From: Acidobacteriota bacterium
Lineage (GTDB): Bacteria; Acidobacteriota; Terriglobia; Acidiferrales; UBA7541
NCBI GenBank assembly: GCA_003223325.1
Contig: QHYS01000057.1
Location: forward strand, 1 to 64,000
DNA length: 64,000 bases
Reading direction: 5' to 3'
Shown: positions 49,348 to 58,185 of the stretch, in pieces
How the letters are laid out: the number at the start of each line of letters is the position of its first letter
Numbering within the stretch: position 1 is the stretch's first letter
Made by a program: the position numbers and the translations under genes
Notes under the pieces: model-generated
Database searches by the model: none
What the model was told of the DNA's origin: nothing
Seen by the model: only the letters and a program-made list of their open reading frames with translations

Positions 49348-50628
49348 TTATCTTCCTGCGCCTACTTCATAACTCATCGGCAAGGGCAAGCCTTGGCTTG
49401 ACCGCTGGGCGTTTTGCTTGCGCTGCCATTCCATCCAGGCTCTCAGGAGCCCGGCCGTCAAAATGCAAGTGGCCCAAAAATCGACGCCGACGACCTGAAA
49501 CAACCGTTGGGCCTTCGCGCCGGCGATTAATGGCTCGACAGCTTCTATCGCTACTGCCGCGCAAATCAGCAGCTTCGATCGCGGCGAAGGAAATCCCGGC
49601 GCCGTTAAAAGCAAACCCGCAACCATCGCCGGCCAGAGCAATACGACGAAGGCGATCCTGTGTGAGACAGGTTCAAGAAGAGGCAGCGCACAAAAAGCCA
49701 GCGCCTCGCTCAAAAGAAGCCGCGGCTGGCTCTCCCGCGTCGCAGGAGTCTTGCGCACCAGCCACAGCAGCCCGAGATATGCGCCGGCCGCCAGCAGCGC
49801 CGAAATCCAGGTCACTAAGCGCGGGTCCATATGCAGCAAATGAAGCTGATGGTAATTAGGGTCCGGCCATTTCGAATAGTCCATGGTCGTCAGATATCTT
49901 TGCAGGACGCCGCTCAGCGACTGGCTCGGGAACCACGTGCTAACCCCCAGGCTGCCCGTGCCCCATTCCTGTGCAATCCACTGGCGAACCAAACGGAGAT
50001 TGTCGCCCCATCCGAAGTATGCCGCGGGCAACAACATGAATCCGGTGATCAGGATCAGCGTCAGCGCGGCGACGCGCGCCCGCCGCCGTGCCGCAATAAT
50101 GGGCAAAAAAAACAGAGGCCACACCTTCAAGCTGGTGGCGAAGGCCAGAAGGAAAGCGGACCGGCTCGAATTCGCCTCGAGCGAAAGCAGGCTCGCCGCA
50201 ACCAAGGCGAACACTAGAAACTGTGCGTTTCCCAAGCCGAACTCTTGCGTCACGAAACCGCCGCACAGTAGCACCGGCACGAGCCACCAGAAACCAGTTC
50301 GCGGAAAATCCAAGCGCCGGCCGAGCGCGCAAGCCAATGCATACAACACAGCGCATTTCAGCGCAGCCCAGGCCGCGGCCGCTGCTTTATAAGGCAGCAA
50401 GGCGAAGGGCAGAAAGGCCAGCAGGAAAACCGGCGGATAGCGAAAATACTGCGGCCATCCAATGCCGCTCAAGGGCCCATACAATTGCCCTTGATGGTCG
50501 AGCAGTACGCGCGACACATAGTAATAAACCCGAAGATCGGCCGAACGCGTGGCTCGCGAGTAAACAAGAGCCACGGCCAGCAACGCTAGAGTCACAAGCA
50601 GCGCCTGAACGATGCGTCTCAAACGCAA
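49348..50628 (-). CDS. Glycosyltransferase family 87 (DUF2029) membrane protein
   Basis: This 426-residue protein has about ten helices. The early periplasmic loop (DLRVYYYVSRVLLDHQGQLYG, then FRYPPVFLLAFLPFALL) and LGNAQFLVFALVAASLLSL are typical of GT87, polyprenyl-phosphate mannosyltransferase-like enzymes. It may glycosylate a lipid or cell-surface polymer; the substrate is unknown. A Tyr-Pro-Pro motif (RYPPVFL) marks the family. Confidence 0.82.
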   Translation of the reverse strand: MRLRRIVQALLVTLALLAVALVYSRATRSADLRVYYYVSRVLLDHQGQLYGPLSGIGWPQYFRYPPVFLLAFLPFALLPYKAAAAAWAALKCAVLYALACALGRRLDFPRTGFWWLVPVLLCGGFVTQEFGLGNAQFLVFALVAASLLSLEANSSRSAFLLAFATSLKVWPLFFLPIIAARRRARVAALTLILITGFMLLPAAYFGWGDNLRLVRQWIAQEWGTGSLGVSTWFPSQSLSGVLQRYLTTMDYSKWPDPNYHQLHLLHMDPRLVTWISALLAAGAYLGLLWLVRKTPATRESQPRLLLSEALAFCALPLLEPVSHRIAFVVLLWPAMVAGLLLTAPGFPSPRSKLLICAAVAIEAVEPLIAGAKAQRLFQVVGVDFWATCILTAGLLRAWMEWQRKQNAQRSSQGLPLPMSYEVGAGR

Positions 50629-50802
50629 GCAGCACCCTTCGAAATACCAAAGATCCTCCGAACTATAGCAGGTTCAGCGCTAACGGATTACCGAAGCAAT
50701 CTGCTAACTTCGATTGACACCCAAACCCTTAGGAGTAAACTTCGCACACGATTTCTTGAAATGAGCGCCTTCTCCCTCGAAACAAACCTGCGGAGGAAAA
50801 CG

Positions 50803-52095
50803 ATGCGCAGAGCCGGACTGACGCTGATAGCTATTGCCTTTGGTGTGTTGATTGGATTTCTTGTGGCGAATCGATGGTCCGTTCGCGGACAGGCCCGGCC
50901 CGCCGCCGGATTCGCTGCCGTGCCCGGCGAAATCGGTGGCTGGGATCTCACCGGACCGTATGACGTGGTGAAGGACTGGCCCAAGCCACTGAGCCAGTTG
51001 TCAGGACACGAAAAGTGGACCTGGGGCTCGGTTGAAGGCGTTTTCGCCGAGAGCCCCAATAGGGTATTCATCTTTCAGCGCGGCGAATTGCCGGCGATGG
51101 CCCGGCCGATGACTCGCGCGATTCCTGAAATCGGGCCAAGCCTTTCTTTTCCGGTAGGCCAGGTGCCGTTCCGCAACGCCTCCCAAGGGCCCGCCTCCAG
51201 CCCACCGGGAGCCGGAGGTCCGGGTGCCGATCCTTCCGATCCCGCGCAAGCCTGGAAAGGAAGGATGGGCACCGACGCGCGTTGGGAACATCTGCTCGTC
51301 GCGGTGGATGCCAATGGCAACATCACCGAGCAATGGACGCAGTGGGATTCGCTTTTCAAGCGGCCTCATTCCATTTACATCAATCCCTATGATCCGGACA
51401 AATACGTCTGGGTGGTCGACGATCACAATCACGCCCTGTTCAAGTTCACCCACGACGGCAAACAGCTCGTACAAACCATCGGGACCAAAGGCGAGGCTGG
51501 CGAGGATGACAAGCACTTTAATCGCCCGACGTATATTGCCTGGCTGCCGGACAGCACCATGTTTGTATCGGATGGATATAACGGACACAGGGTGGTGAAG
51601 CTGGACAAGAACGGCAAATTCTTGATGGCTTGGGGCGAAAAGGGCAATCCCCCAAACGAGACGCGGCCGGGCTACTTCAACGTGGTACACGGCATCGCCG
51701 CCGATCCGGTGTCGCGCCGCATTTACGTCAGCGATCGAGGCAACCGCCGCATGCAAGTATTCGATGAGAACGGAAAATTCATCGAGCAGTGGCCGTTCGC
51801 GCAGCCGTCATCGGTGAACTGCCTATACATCGGGGCCGATCGGAAGGTGTGGGCATTTGAGGACGCCACCTCGAAAGTCGTGGAATACGACTCCGACGGC
51901 CACCTTCTGTATGCCTGGGGCACTCTGGGTGATTGGCCCGGAGGCTTGTTCAACATGCATGGCGCAAGCGTAGACCAGGAAGGCAACCTCTATGTCGCCG
52001 AAGTGGCCGGTGGGCGTGTGCAGAAGTTCCGTCCGCGCTCGGGCGCGAATCCCGAGTACCTGGTCAGCAAGCCGGTCTACGCCGCTTGGAAATAA
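50803..52095 (+). CDS. NHL-repeat/six-bladed beta-propeller protein, exported
   Basis: This 430-residue protein begins with a signal anchor (LTLIAIAFGVLIGFLVANR) and then has NHL-type repeats: YVWVVDDHNHALFKFTHDGK, TMFVSDGYNGHRVVKLDKNG, RIYVSDRGNRRMQVFDENG and NLYVAEVAGGRVQKF. It should lie outside the cytoplasm. Propellers of this kind bind a ligand or act as a peptidyl-alpha-hydroxyglycine lyase-like fold; the role here is unknown. The start at 50803 has GGAGGA directly ahead. Confidence 0.82.
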   Translation: MRRAGLTLIAIAFGVLIGFLVANRWSVRGQARPAAGFAAVPGEIGGWDLTGPYDVVKDWPKPLSQLSGHEKWTWGSVEGVFAESPNRVFIFQRGELPAMARPMTRAIPEIGPSLSFPVGQVPFRNASQGPASSPPGAGGPGADPSDPAQAWKGRMGTDARWEHLLVAVDANGNITEQWTQWDSLFKRPHSIYINPYDPDKYVWVVDDHNHALFKFTHDGKQLVQTIGTKGEAGEDDKHFNRPTYIAWLPDSTMFVSDGYNGHRVVKLDKNGKFLMAWGEKGNPPNETRPGYFNVVHGIAADPVSRRIYVSDRGNRRMQVFDENGKFIEQWPFAQPSSVNCLYIGADRKVWAFEDATSKVVEYDSDGHLLYAWGTLGDWPGGLFNMHGASVDQEGNLYVAEVAGGRVQKFRPRSGANPEYLVSKPVYAAWK

Positions 52096-52185
52096 CGGGC
52101 GTTTACCTCGTCATTTCCACTTCGCGCAAAAGTCGTGACCATCAGATGGTGCATTCCAACTAGCGGCAGCGCCAGCCTTTGCACC

Positions 52186-53237
52186 CTAGTTCCGGCCGTG
52201 GCCTTCTTGATCTTCGTCGTCGGCATACACCACGACACCGACACCGGTCACGGGCACAAAGATGTGGTTATTCTCACTGTTTGCTGCGAGCGAGTGTGTA
52301 TCCCCCACATCGATGCTAGCAATTACCTGATAGCTCGTAGCGTCGACTACGAATATGGGTTGATTGCCAAAGTAAACGCGGTTGTCTCCCGGGTTGTACC
52401 AAATTTCGTCGCCGCTGACTCCGGCGATCGTGGCCAGGGTGGCGCCTGTTCTGGCATCGAGGACCACACCACAGCTGGTCATTAAACGCTGCCCGGGCAG
52501 CAGGGCCAAACCGGCCGGACCGCAAGGCGTCGTTATGGGGAAGACGTTGGTCACGCTTTCCGTCTTGGGATTGATTTCGTCAACTTCTCCGTTCGGGTTC
52601 GCGACCGTGGCGGGCACCGACATGTAAAACCTATGCCTTTGCTGGTCCCAAACGGGCTGCTCGAGGCCGGCGGTAGCTTGGGGGTAGGAGATATGCCCAA
52701 CACGGTACGAGTTTCCACCGAGATAAACGTCACAAACGGAACTGCGTCCCTGTCGTTGGCAACCAAGATGACTTGATCCACAGGATCATAAGCCAACTCG
52801 TCCGCCCGGTGATCTCCGCCGGTAGGTATGCTGGTCACAACGGACCCTGTGGCCAGGTCGACGACTTTCACCGTGCTGTCGCCGTCGCCTGCCCAAAGCT
52901 CATTCCGTTTATGGATGACCAACACACCGTCTGGACCGGACAGCCCGGATCCGGCATTGCCGACAAACCCAGTAATGGAATAGAGAAAGGTGTCATGTTC
53001 GGCATCGATAACTTCGACGCGTCCCGTCCCCGGAGTGCTGGTGCGATCTGCAAGGTAGTAGGTCTCGCTCGCGGAATCAACCCAACTAATGTCGAAATGT
53101 GGGAGGTTCCCGGGGATGGTGATTGTGGTTATTTTTCGAGGTACGATGTTGTCATCTGCAGACGAAGTTGCTACCGCAAATAAAGCTAGCAGGCCCCAAA
53201 CCAGCAGTGAGATGGGAATTAGGTTCCTCTGCTTCAT
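52186..53237 (-). pseudogene. YncE-like beta-propeller protein, frameshifted
   Basis: Two track ORFs are one gene. The first (start 53237, with GGAG ahead and signal peptide NLIPISLLVWGLLALFAVATSS) reads through ITIPGNLPHFDISW, VEVIDAEHDTF and ELWAGDGDSTVKVVDLATG. Near 52690 the frame breaks after TVLGIS; in the next frame YPQATAGLEQPVWDQQ leads to FYMSVPATVANPNGEV and goes on to 52186. The joined protein would be about 350 residues with YVTN/YncE-type blades. A one-base indel explains it. Confidence 0.78.
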
Positions 53238-54034
53238 TAGAGGGCTCCTCCTGTTTTTGGCTTTCAAAACCCAGGGATATTTTGCGGCGAAGTACACTCC
53301 ATTCATTTGCAGTTGTCAAGGACAGGGAGACCAGGGAGACTTCCGTCGGTCGCCGGAAATCCTTCCTCGATGCGCCTGGTTCCGTCAGAACAAACTTGGA
53401 GAAGTGACTGTCGTCGATAAGCGTTTTGCTCTGCAGGTATAGCGATACCGGGATTCAATTCCACTCCCCTGTAAGTCCCTTATCACCGTATGGCTATAGA
53501 CACGAGACCTTAATTGTTGCCATTTGCTGCATCTATTTGTTGTTGGTACGGCCAAGTCGCCTGATAGTCCAACGCCGAAGCCCCGCCGAATCTGTTAAGC
53601 AAAGACGTTAACTTTTCAGTTGGAAGGGTTGTTACCAATCAACCCGACCGAAAGACCGAAACAACTGCTCGTTACCGTTGATTCGAGGTCGCGGCTGTGA
53701 AATCGTCCAGAAGAAGCGTGGCCGCTGGCGCTTTGTAGGCACACGAGAAATGGTAGTCTGGGTTCAGTAATGCTTGGGCACTAAGGTCCTGCCCCTTCAA
53801 AAGGTGAGCGAGATTTTCCGCCTGCGAATACGTCAGTTTGAACATAATCTCGACCTTGCCATCGGTGAACGCACTTACATCCGGGGAGTATTTTCGGCGA
53901 ATAGCCGGTGCCGGCTCTCGCGATGGTGAAATGATTTTCGACGGCGAAATCTACTTCAGGTTGTCGGTTGGATTTTTCCACGGTCGACTTTTTGGCGAGA
54001 ACGGACTGGAAAGTTTTGGTCGCAATGAGGGTTA
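53238..54034. other. AT-richer intergenic stretch, mostly without genes
   Basis: About 800 bases between the broken propeller gene and the tRNA, visibly less GC-rich than the flanks. Apart from the 57-codon ORF at 53672-53845 I see no gene, repeat or RNA. Confidence 0.5.
53672..53845 (-). CDS. Possible small protein or gene end, 57 residues
   Basis: Too short for the track. It reads MFKLTYSQAENLAHLLKGQD onward and ends LLLDDFTAATSNQR, with a helical, protein-like pattern. The same frame is open another 30 codons upstream (SPDVSAFTDGKVEI) without a normal start codon, so this may be the 3' end of a decayed gene. No ribosome site is clear. Confidence 0.3.
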   Translation of the reverse strand: MFKLTYSQAENLAHLLKGQDLSAQALLNPDYHFSCAYKAPAATLLLDDFTAATSNQR

Positions 54035-54106
54035 TAGCCCTGACGGGAATCGAACCCGTGTTTCCAGATTGAGAATCTGGTGTGCTAACCCCTGCACCAC
54101 AGGGCC
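54035..54106 (-). tRNA. tRNA-Glu (anticodon CTC)
   Basis: A 72-base cloverleaf: acceptor GGCCCTG/CAGGGCT, D arm GTGC/GCAC, anticodon stem CCAGA/TCTGG with loop TTCTCAA (CTC reads GAG), T arm ACGGG/CCCGT with TTCGATT, and discriminator A. The terminal CCA is not encoded. Confidence 0.95.
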
Positions 54107-54512
54107 ATCGAAGGCAAGTTTAGCAGGATTTCACAAAGCGCGGGACTGGTCGAGCACGTGGCCTGGTTTTCGGTGTCGGTACAAATACTCGCCTCGGCTG
54201 GTCCGCTCTCATTGCGGCTGTCTCTGTCATGAGTTGGGCGTATCGTTCAAGCTCAGTCTTTGGGATAAGGCAGTGCCTTGTTGCAACATCCGTACCCGTT
54301 TGAGGCCGCGTCCTAACCCTTAGACGATACCGCCGCGGAAGAAAAGCATAGAAATCTTCGCATGAGCGGTTCGTCAACGTATCTTGTCGATGAGTGTAGC
54401 CGTTGGACTCAAATTCGTGAACCCAACATTTGCCCGATTGGATATCAAGTAAGCCTTTCACTATCGATGTGAGCCTGTTTCACTTGGCTTGGCGGGTACG
54501 AAATACGAACTT
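54107..54512. other. Intergenic stretch with a tRNA-like fragment
   Basis: About 400 bases between tRNA-Glu and the TlpA gene. A minus-strand ORF of 113 residues covers it but looks random. The one notable element is the tRNA-like segment at 54301-54337. Confidence 0.5.
54301..54337 (-). other. tRNA-like 5' half (D-arm region), probable relic
   Basis: On the minus strand the segment GCGGTATCGTCTAAGGGTTA continues GGACGCGGCCTCA. GTCT/GGAC forms a D stem around AAGGGTTA, as in bacterial tRNA-Glu, and a CTC triplet follows where an anticodon would be. No anticodon stem, T arm or acceptor partner can be found, so it is not a functional tRNA. Confidence 0.4.
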
Positions 54513-55412
54513 CTAGTGTAGGCCGGCCTGTCCGAGCATTTCCAAGAACTGCCTGTGCGTCCGCATATCGATTGACTCGGCGACCAGTCTCCCGGAGCGG
54601 TCATACACAAAACTCTTCGGAATTCCATTGATCTGGAATAGCTCGTTCACTTTTCGTCCCGAATCCAGAAGAACCGGATAGGTGACGTTTCGCTTGGCAA
54701 TGAACGGCTTTACCTTCGTCACGTCCTCATCTGAGATGCCTAGTATCACGAATCCTTGGTCTTTGAACCGCTCGTACAGGCTTTCGAGATCAGGCATCTC
54801 CTTGAGACAGGGTGGGCACCAGGTGGCCCAGAAGTTGACCAATACTACTTTGCCGCCGAGATCCCTCAGCGTCCAACTTTGCCCCTGCAAGTCTGTCAAC
54901 GTGAAATTCGCGCCCTGACGCCGCTCGTCGTCTGCATCAATTTTCGACAACGCTGCGGCAAACTGCAAATCGTCCAAGGACGCCTGAACATGCTCGTATC
55001 GCACGAGCTGCGCGAGCTCGACATAGGGAACCCCAGGTTGTCCCGGCTTTGAGTGGATCGGTTGCTCGCGGAGCGAATCCGCCAACGTGGTTGCGACCTC
55101 TTGTAGCGCGTCGTATCCAAAGTCGCCCTCGGTTGACAAGCTTGCAAGCTGAACAGCCAGGCGCAGTTTATTCGGCGTCACAGGAAGCTGTCGAATCGCA
55201 GACGCCAGCTGTCTGGTCTTGCGAGCCCTTGCCTCGTCCGACCTCTGACGAAGTCCATCCAGATCCTTGGCGATAGGCGCCTCTTGGCTGCTCCACGCGA
55301 TCGGCCGCTTTTGCGCGCCGGCAGGGTATGGACTCGCGAGCAACCATGCAAGGATCGGCGGTGTCAGAATGAACGCCATTCCTTGTGCAAGACTTAGCTG
55401 CCGTCGAATCAT
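54513..55412 (-). CDS. TlpA-like thioredoxin-fold protein, exported
   Basis: This 299-residue protein has a signal peptide (GMAFILTPPILAWLLASPYPAGA), a helical N-terminal region (~35-160) and a C-terminal thioredoxin domain with the redox motif WCPPC in VVLVNFWATWCPPCLKEMPDLE. NGIPKSFVYDRSGRLV holds the cis-proline region. It is a periplasmic thiol-disulfide reductase. It follows the DUF6152-partner gene by nine bases on the same strand, so a thiol reductase is tied to that module here. Confidence 0.9.
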   Translation of the reverse strand: MIRRQLSLAQGMAFILTPPILAWLLASPYPAGAQKRPIAWSSQEAPIAKDLDGLRQRSDEARARKTRQLASAIRQLPVTPNKLRLAVQLASLSTEGDFGYDALQEVATTLADSLREQPIHSKPGQPGVPYVELAQLVRYEHVQASLDDLQFAAALSKIDADDERRQGANFTLTDLQGQSWTLRDLGGKVVLVNFWATWCPPCLKEMPDLESLYERFKDQGFVILGISDEDVTKVKPFIAKRNVTYPVLLDSGRKVNELFQINGIPKSFVYDRSGRLVAESIDMRTHRQFLEMLGQAGLH

Positions 55413-55421
55413 GTGTAAACC

Positions 55422-56144
55422 TTATTTATTCAATTTATTCGTGCGCCTGAGGTGGGCCCTGTCCTTCTCATTCTCCTCGCAGGAATAGGACATGATCTCG
55501 GTGTTCTGGCGTTTGATGGGCAGAGTGACAGACCAAGGTTCGGTATAAAACTTGGGGTCCTCGAAACGGACGGTCCACTTGATATTGTCCGCGTCGACCT
55601 TTTGAAAACGCTCGACCAGATGCAGTTGGTCGCTGTGCTGATGGCCGGCGGTATCGAGCCAGGTCCGATCGTTGAGACCGACCGTATCGACCACTAAAGT
55701 GTCTCCTTCCCAGTGGCCGATCGAATCGCCAAACCACGTCGGGTCCACATCGCTCGGATGGCTGCGTCCATCGGTGTTGATAATTCGGAAAGTGCGCTGA
55801 TTCTCAAACAAGATGGCCGTCACCGCAGGCGTCTGAACGATCTGGAAGGGCATGAGGCCCGCTTGAATTCCTCTCGCCGGGCCGATGGGCAAGCACTGCG
55901 TCAACGGATCATCGATTTCGTCTTCTTTTTTGAAGAGGTCGGCGGCGTAAGGGGTAAACGGAGGCTGATGACCGAGCGGTTTGGAAATGTCCGGCGTAAA
56001 AGGCGCCGACCAAACTCCATTCAGATCCGGCGGACCCGACGCTTGGGCACCGCCCGCGGGGCGTCCGGAACATGCAGTAAAAAACGGCAGGGCGAGGAGG
56101 GCAACAATGACCCCGATGAACGCTGAGCGAGAAGGGTGACTCAT
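55422..56144 (-). CDS. Secreted protein of the DUF6152-partner family (locus 2)
   Basis: This 240-residue lipoprotein has a lipobox (LPFFTACSGR, Cys ~25) and then PDLNGVWSAPFTPD. It shares with the protein at 23415 the long motif GDSIGHWEGDTLVVDTVGLN, followed by DRTWLDTAGHQHSDQLHLVERF. Function unknown. The gene order DUF6152, partner, is the same at both loci. It lies 15 bases after the DUF6152 gene and nine before the TlpA gene, so a three-gene operon is likely. Confidence 0.78.
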   Translation of the reverse strand: MSHPSRSAFIGVIVALLALPFFTACSGRPAGGAQASGPPDLNGVWSAPFTPDISKPLGHQPPFTPYAADLFKKEDEIDDPLTQCLPIGPARGIQAGLMPFQIVQTPAVTAILFENQRTFRIINTDGRSHPSDVDPTWFGDSIGHWEGDTLVVDTVGLNDRTWLDTAGHQHSDQLHLVERFQKVDADNIKWTVRFEDPKFYTEPWSVTLPIKRQNTEIMSYSCEENEKDRAHLRRTNKLNK

Positions 56145-56159
56145 TTTCGCGGTCCAGGC

Positions 56160-56567
56160 TCAGTTCTTATCGTAGGCTTTGATGTTTCCAGGGCCGACCG
56201 TGAGTTGGTGGCCATCCTGAAACGTAATCGTCGTGCAAGCAACTAGATGGGCGCCATCTCGGGCACGAAAACCCTTGGCCGTGAGCATGTCGCCGGGTTT
56301 GACGGTATCTTTTCGCCATCCCTGCCGGGAAAGAATATTGGGGGGGCTTCCCTCAAAGGCCCAGTTCACCACTTTGCCGTTCGCGTCTTTGACGTCCAGG
56401 TAGAAGTAGATGTGCGGATTCATGAACTCCATTTTGGTGACCACTCCGGTGAGCGTCACAGGTTTGGTCTCGTCAAATTCCACGCTGAATCCGTGGTGCG
56501 CCACCACCGGCGCGGCGAATACGAACGCAGAGGCAAGCGCCAGGGCACAGAAAAGAGTGCTTCGCAT
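56160..56567 (-). CDS. DUF6152 family secreted protein (locus 2)
   Basis: This 135-residue protein is paralogous to the one at 22950. Signal peptide LFCALALASAFVFAAPVVA is followed by His24-His25-Gly, again the predicted mature N-terminus. PVTLTGVVTKMEFMNPHIYFYLD matches the other copy, including the NPHI histidine (residue 52). The start at 56567 has GGAGGA ahead and fixes the signal peptide; the longer track ORF is rejected. Confidence 0.85.
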   Translation of the reverse strand: MRSTLFCALALASAFVFAAPVVAHHGFSVEFDETKPVTLTGVVTKMEFMNPHIYFYLDVKDANGKVVNWAFEGSPPNILSRQGWRKDTVKPGDMLTAKGFRARDGAHLVACTTITFQDGHQLTVGPGNIKAYDKN

Positions 56568-56660
56568 AAATTTCCTCCAGGAGCAGCTCCCTAAGCCGTT
56601 TATATGCCAGCGATCCGTGCGGGTCAAGCATCGCGGGCGCACCAAGAGGACAAGCGCGCG

Positions 56661-58173
56661 TCATTCGGGCTTGGCCGAGGCTAGCGTTGCGGCGCCGGTG
56701 TCCGGCGCGCCGTGCCAGGGCCATTCGCCGCGCCGGAAGGCACGGAAGAAATAGAGCACGAGACCCGCAATAAGCAGCACGATGGCGTAACGAATTTCGC
56801 GCAGGAAATTCGGCCGCGAAATCAGAATGTAGACAAATCCCGCGATAGCGCAGAGCGCCGGCAACGGATAGAGCCACATGCGGAAGGGCCGCGGCATGTC
56901 TGGTTGCCGGGCCCGCAAGATCAACAGGCCCACCTGCTGCAATAAAAATTGCAGCAGGATGCGGATCACGACGAGCGCCGCGATCACGTCGGCCAATTGC
57001 AAAAAGCAGAACGCCGCCGCGACCACTCCCATCACCAGCAGCGAAACATTGGGGAATTTGTGTCGCGGATGAAGCCGGCCGAAAACTTCGAAATAATTTC
57101 CGTCCAGAGCGGCGGCGTAAGGCACACGCGAATATCCCAGGAGTAAAGAGAAGATCGATCCGAAGGCGGTCCAGATAATCAGCAGAGTGGCCAGCTTGCC
57201 GGCCCAGCCGCCATAAATCTGTTGCATGAAAACGGCAATAACCGAGGAGCGCGCGTTTTCGCTCGTTTGCCCCTGGAGCTGCTGCCAGGGAATCACGCCC
57301 CGAAATGAGTACCGCGCGCGGCACGTTGCGCTCTGGCTTCTCCACTTCACCCGCCAGATAACAGATGTTGTAGTAACCCCAATAATCGTATGCCGTCACG
57401 AGCAGCGCCGCTCCAAGCCCGGTAAAGAAGTTCATCGAAGGCGTGAACGCGCCTGGCGGAAAATCGAAAGCTTGGGCGGCATGAAAATGCGTGATGCCGG
57501 CGGAGATCACCCAGGCAACCGTAACGAGTACGCCTCCCCACAACCACTTCGAGAGACGCCCGATGCTGGTGATCCGCCGATAGAGCAGCGCGACGGCAAA
57601 GGCGCATGTGCCTATGGCCAGCCAGGTGCCGGGCGTGATGACCACATTCGTTTCCAGCCGTCCGAGCAGCGGGATGGCCAGATGCACATTGCCCCGTAGC
57701 AACACTCCGCGCAGATTGGGCCAGAGAAAACCTGCGTACGCGGCGAGCCCGATGCAGCCGGAAGCAATCGAGAGCGGCGCGCTGAAGGTCAACTGCCAAA
57801 TGAAGAGAAACGACATCATCCGGCCGAGGCCCTTCGGCCCATAAATCTGTTTCAGATATTCGTAGGGCCCGCCAGCGCGCGGCATGGACGCGCCCAGTTC
57901 GGCGACTACCAGGCCGTCGCAGACGGAAAGCGCCGCACCGAGAATCCATCCGACGAGCGCCTGCGGACCGTGCATCGCGGCAACCACCAGCGGCAGCGTG
58001 ATGAATGGGCCGACGCCGATCATGTCCAGCATGTTCAGCGCGACGGCACTGCCGAGGCCCATGCCGCGGATCAGATTTTGAGATGGCTGCGGAGAATGGG
58101 CCTGTGACTGGTGCAAACCGGAGGAATCTTGCCGCCAACTTTGGGCCGCACCGTCTTTGGTGGAAGAGGTCAC
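56661..58173 (-). pseudogene. APC family amino acid permease, with internal deletion
   Basis: Two track ORFs are parts of one permease. The N-terminal part (start GTG 58173) shows GSAVALNMLDMIGVGPFITLPLVV and SMPRAGGPYEYLKQIYGP, running to GEVEKPERNVPRAVLIS. The C-terminal part resumes in another frame at GVIPWQQLQGQTSENARSSV and ends at 56661 with helices to LYFFRAFRRGEWPW. Between them, near 57300, about 16 residues of a membrane segment expected between LIS and GVIPW are missing and the frame is shifted. So this is a deletion, not just a single-base error. It follows bshA on the same strand by 12 bases. Confidence 0.85.
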
Positions 58174-58185
58174 AGCGTCGGGCGC

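Noticed and set aside
54120-54461. 113-residue minus-strand ORF after tRNA-Glu
   Set aside because: No motif, Arg-rich, and it spans the tRNA-like fragment; taken as chance.
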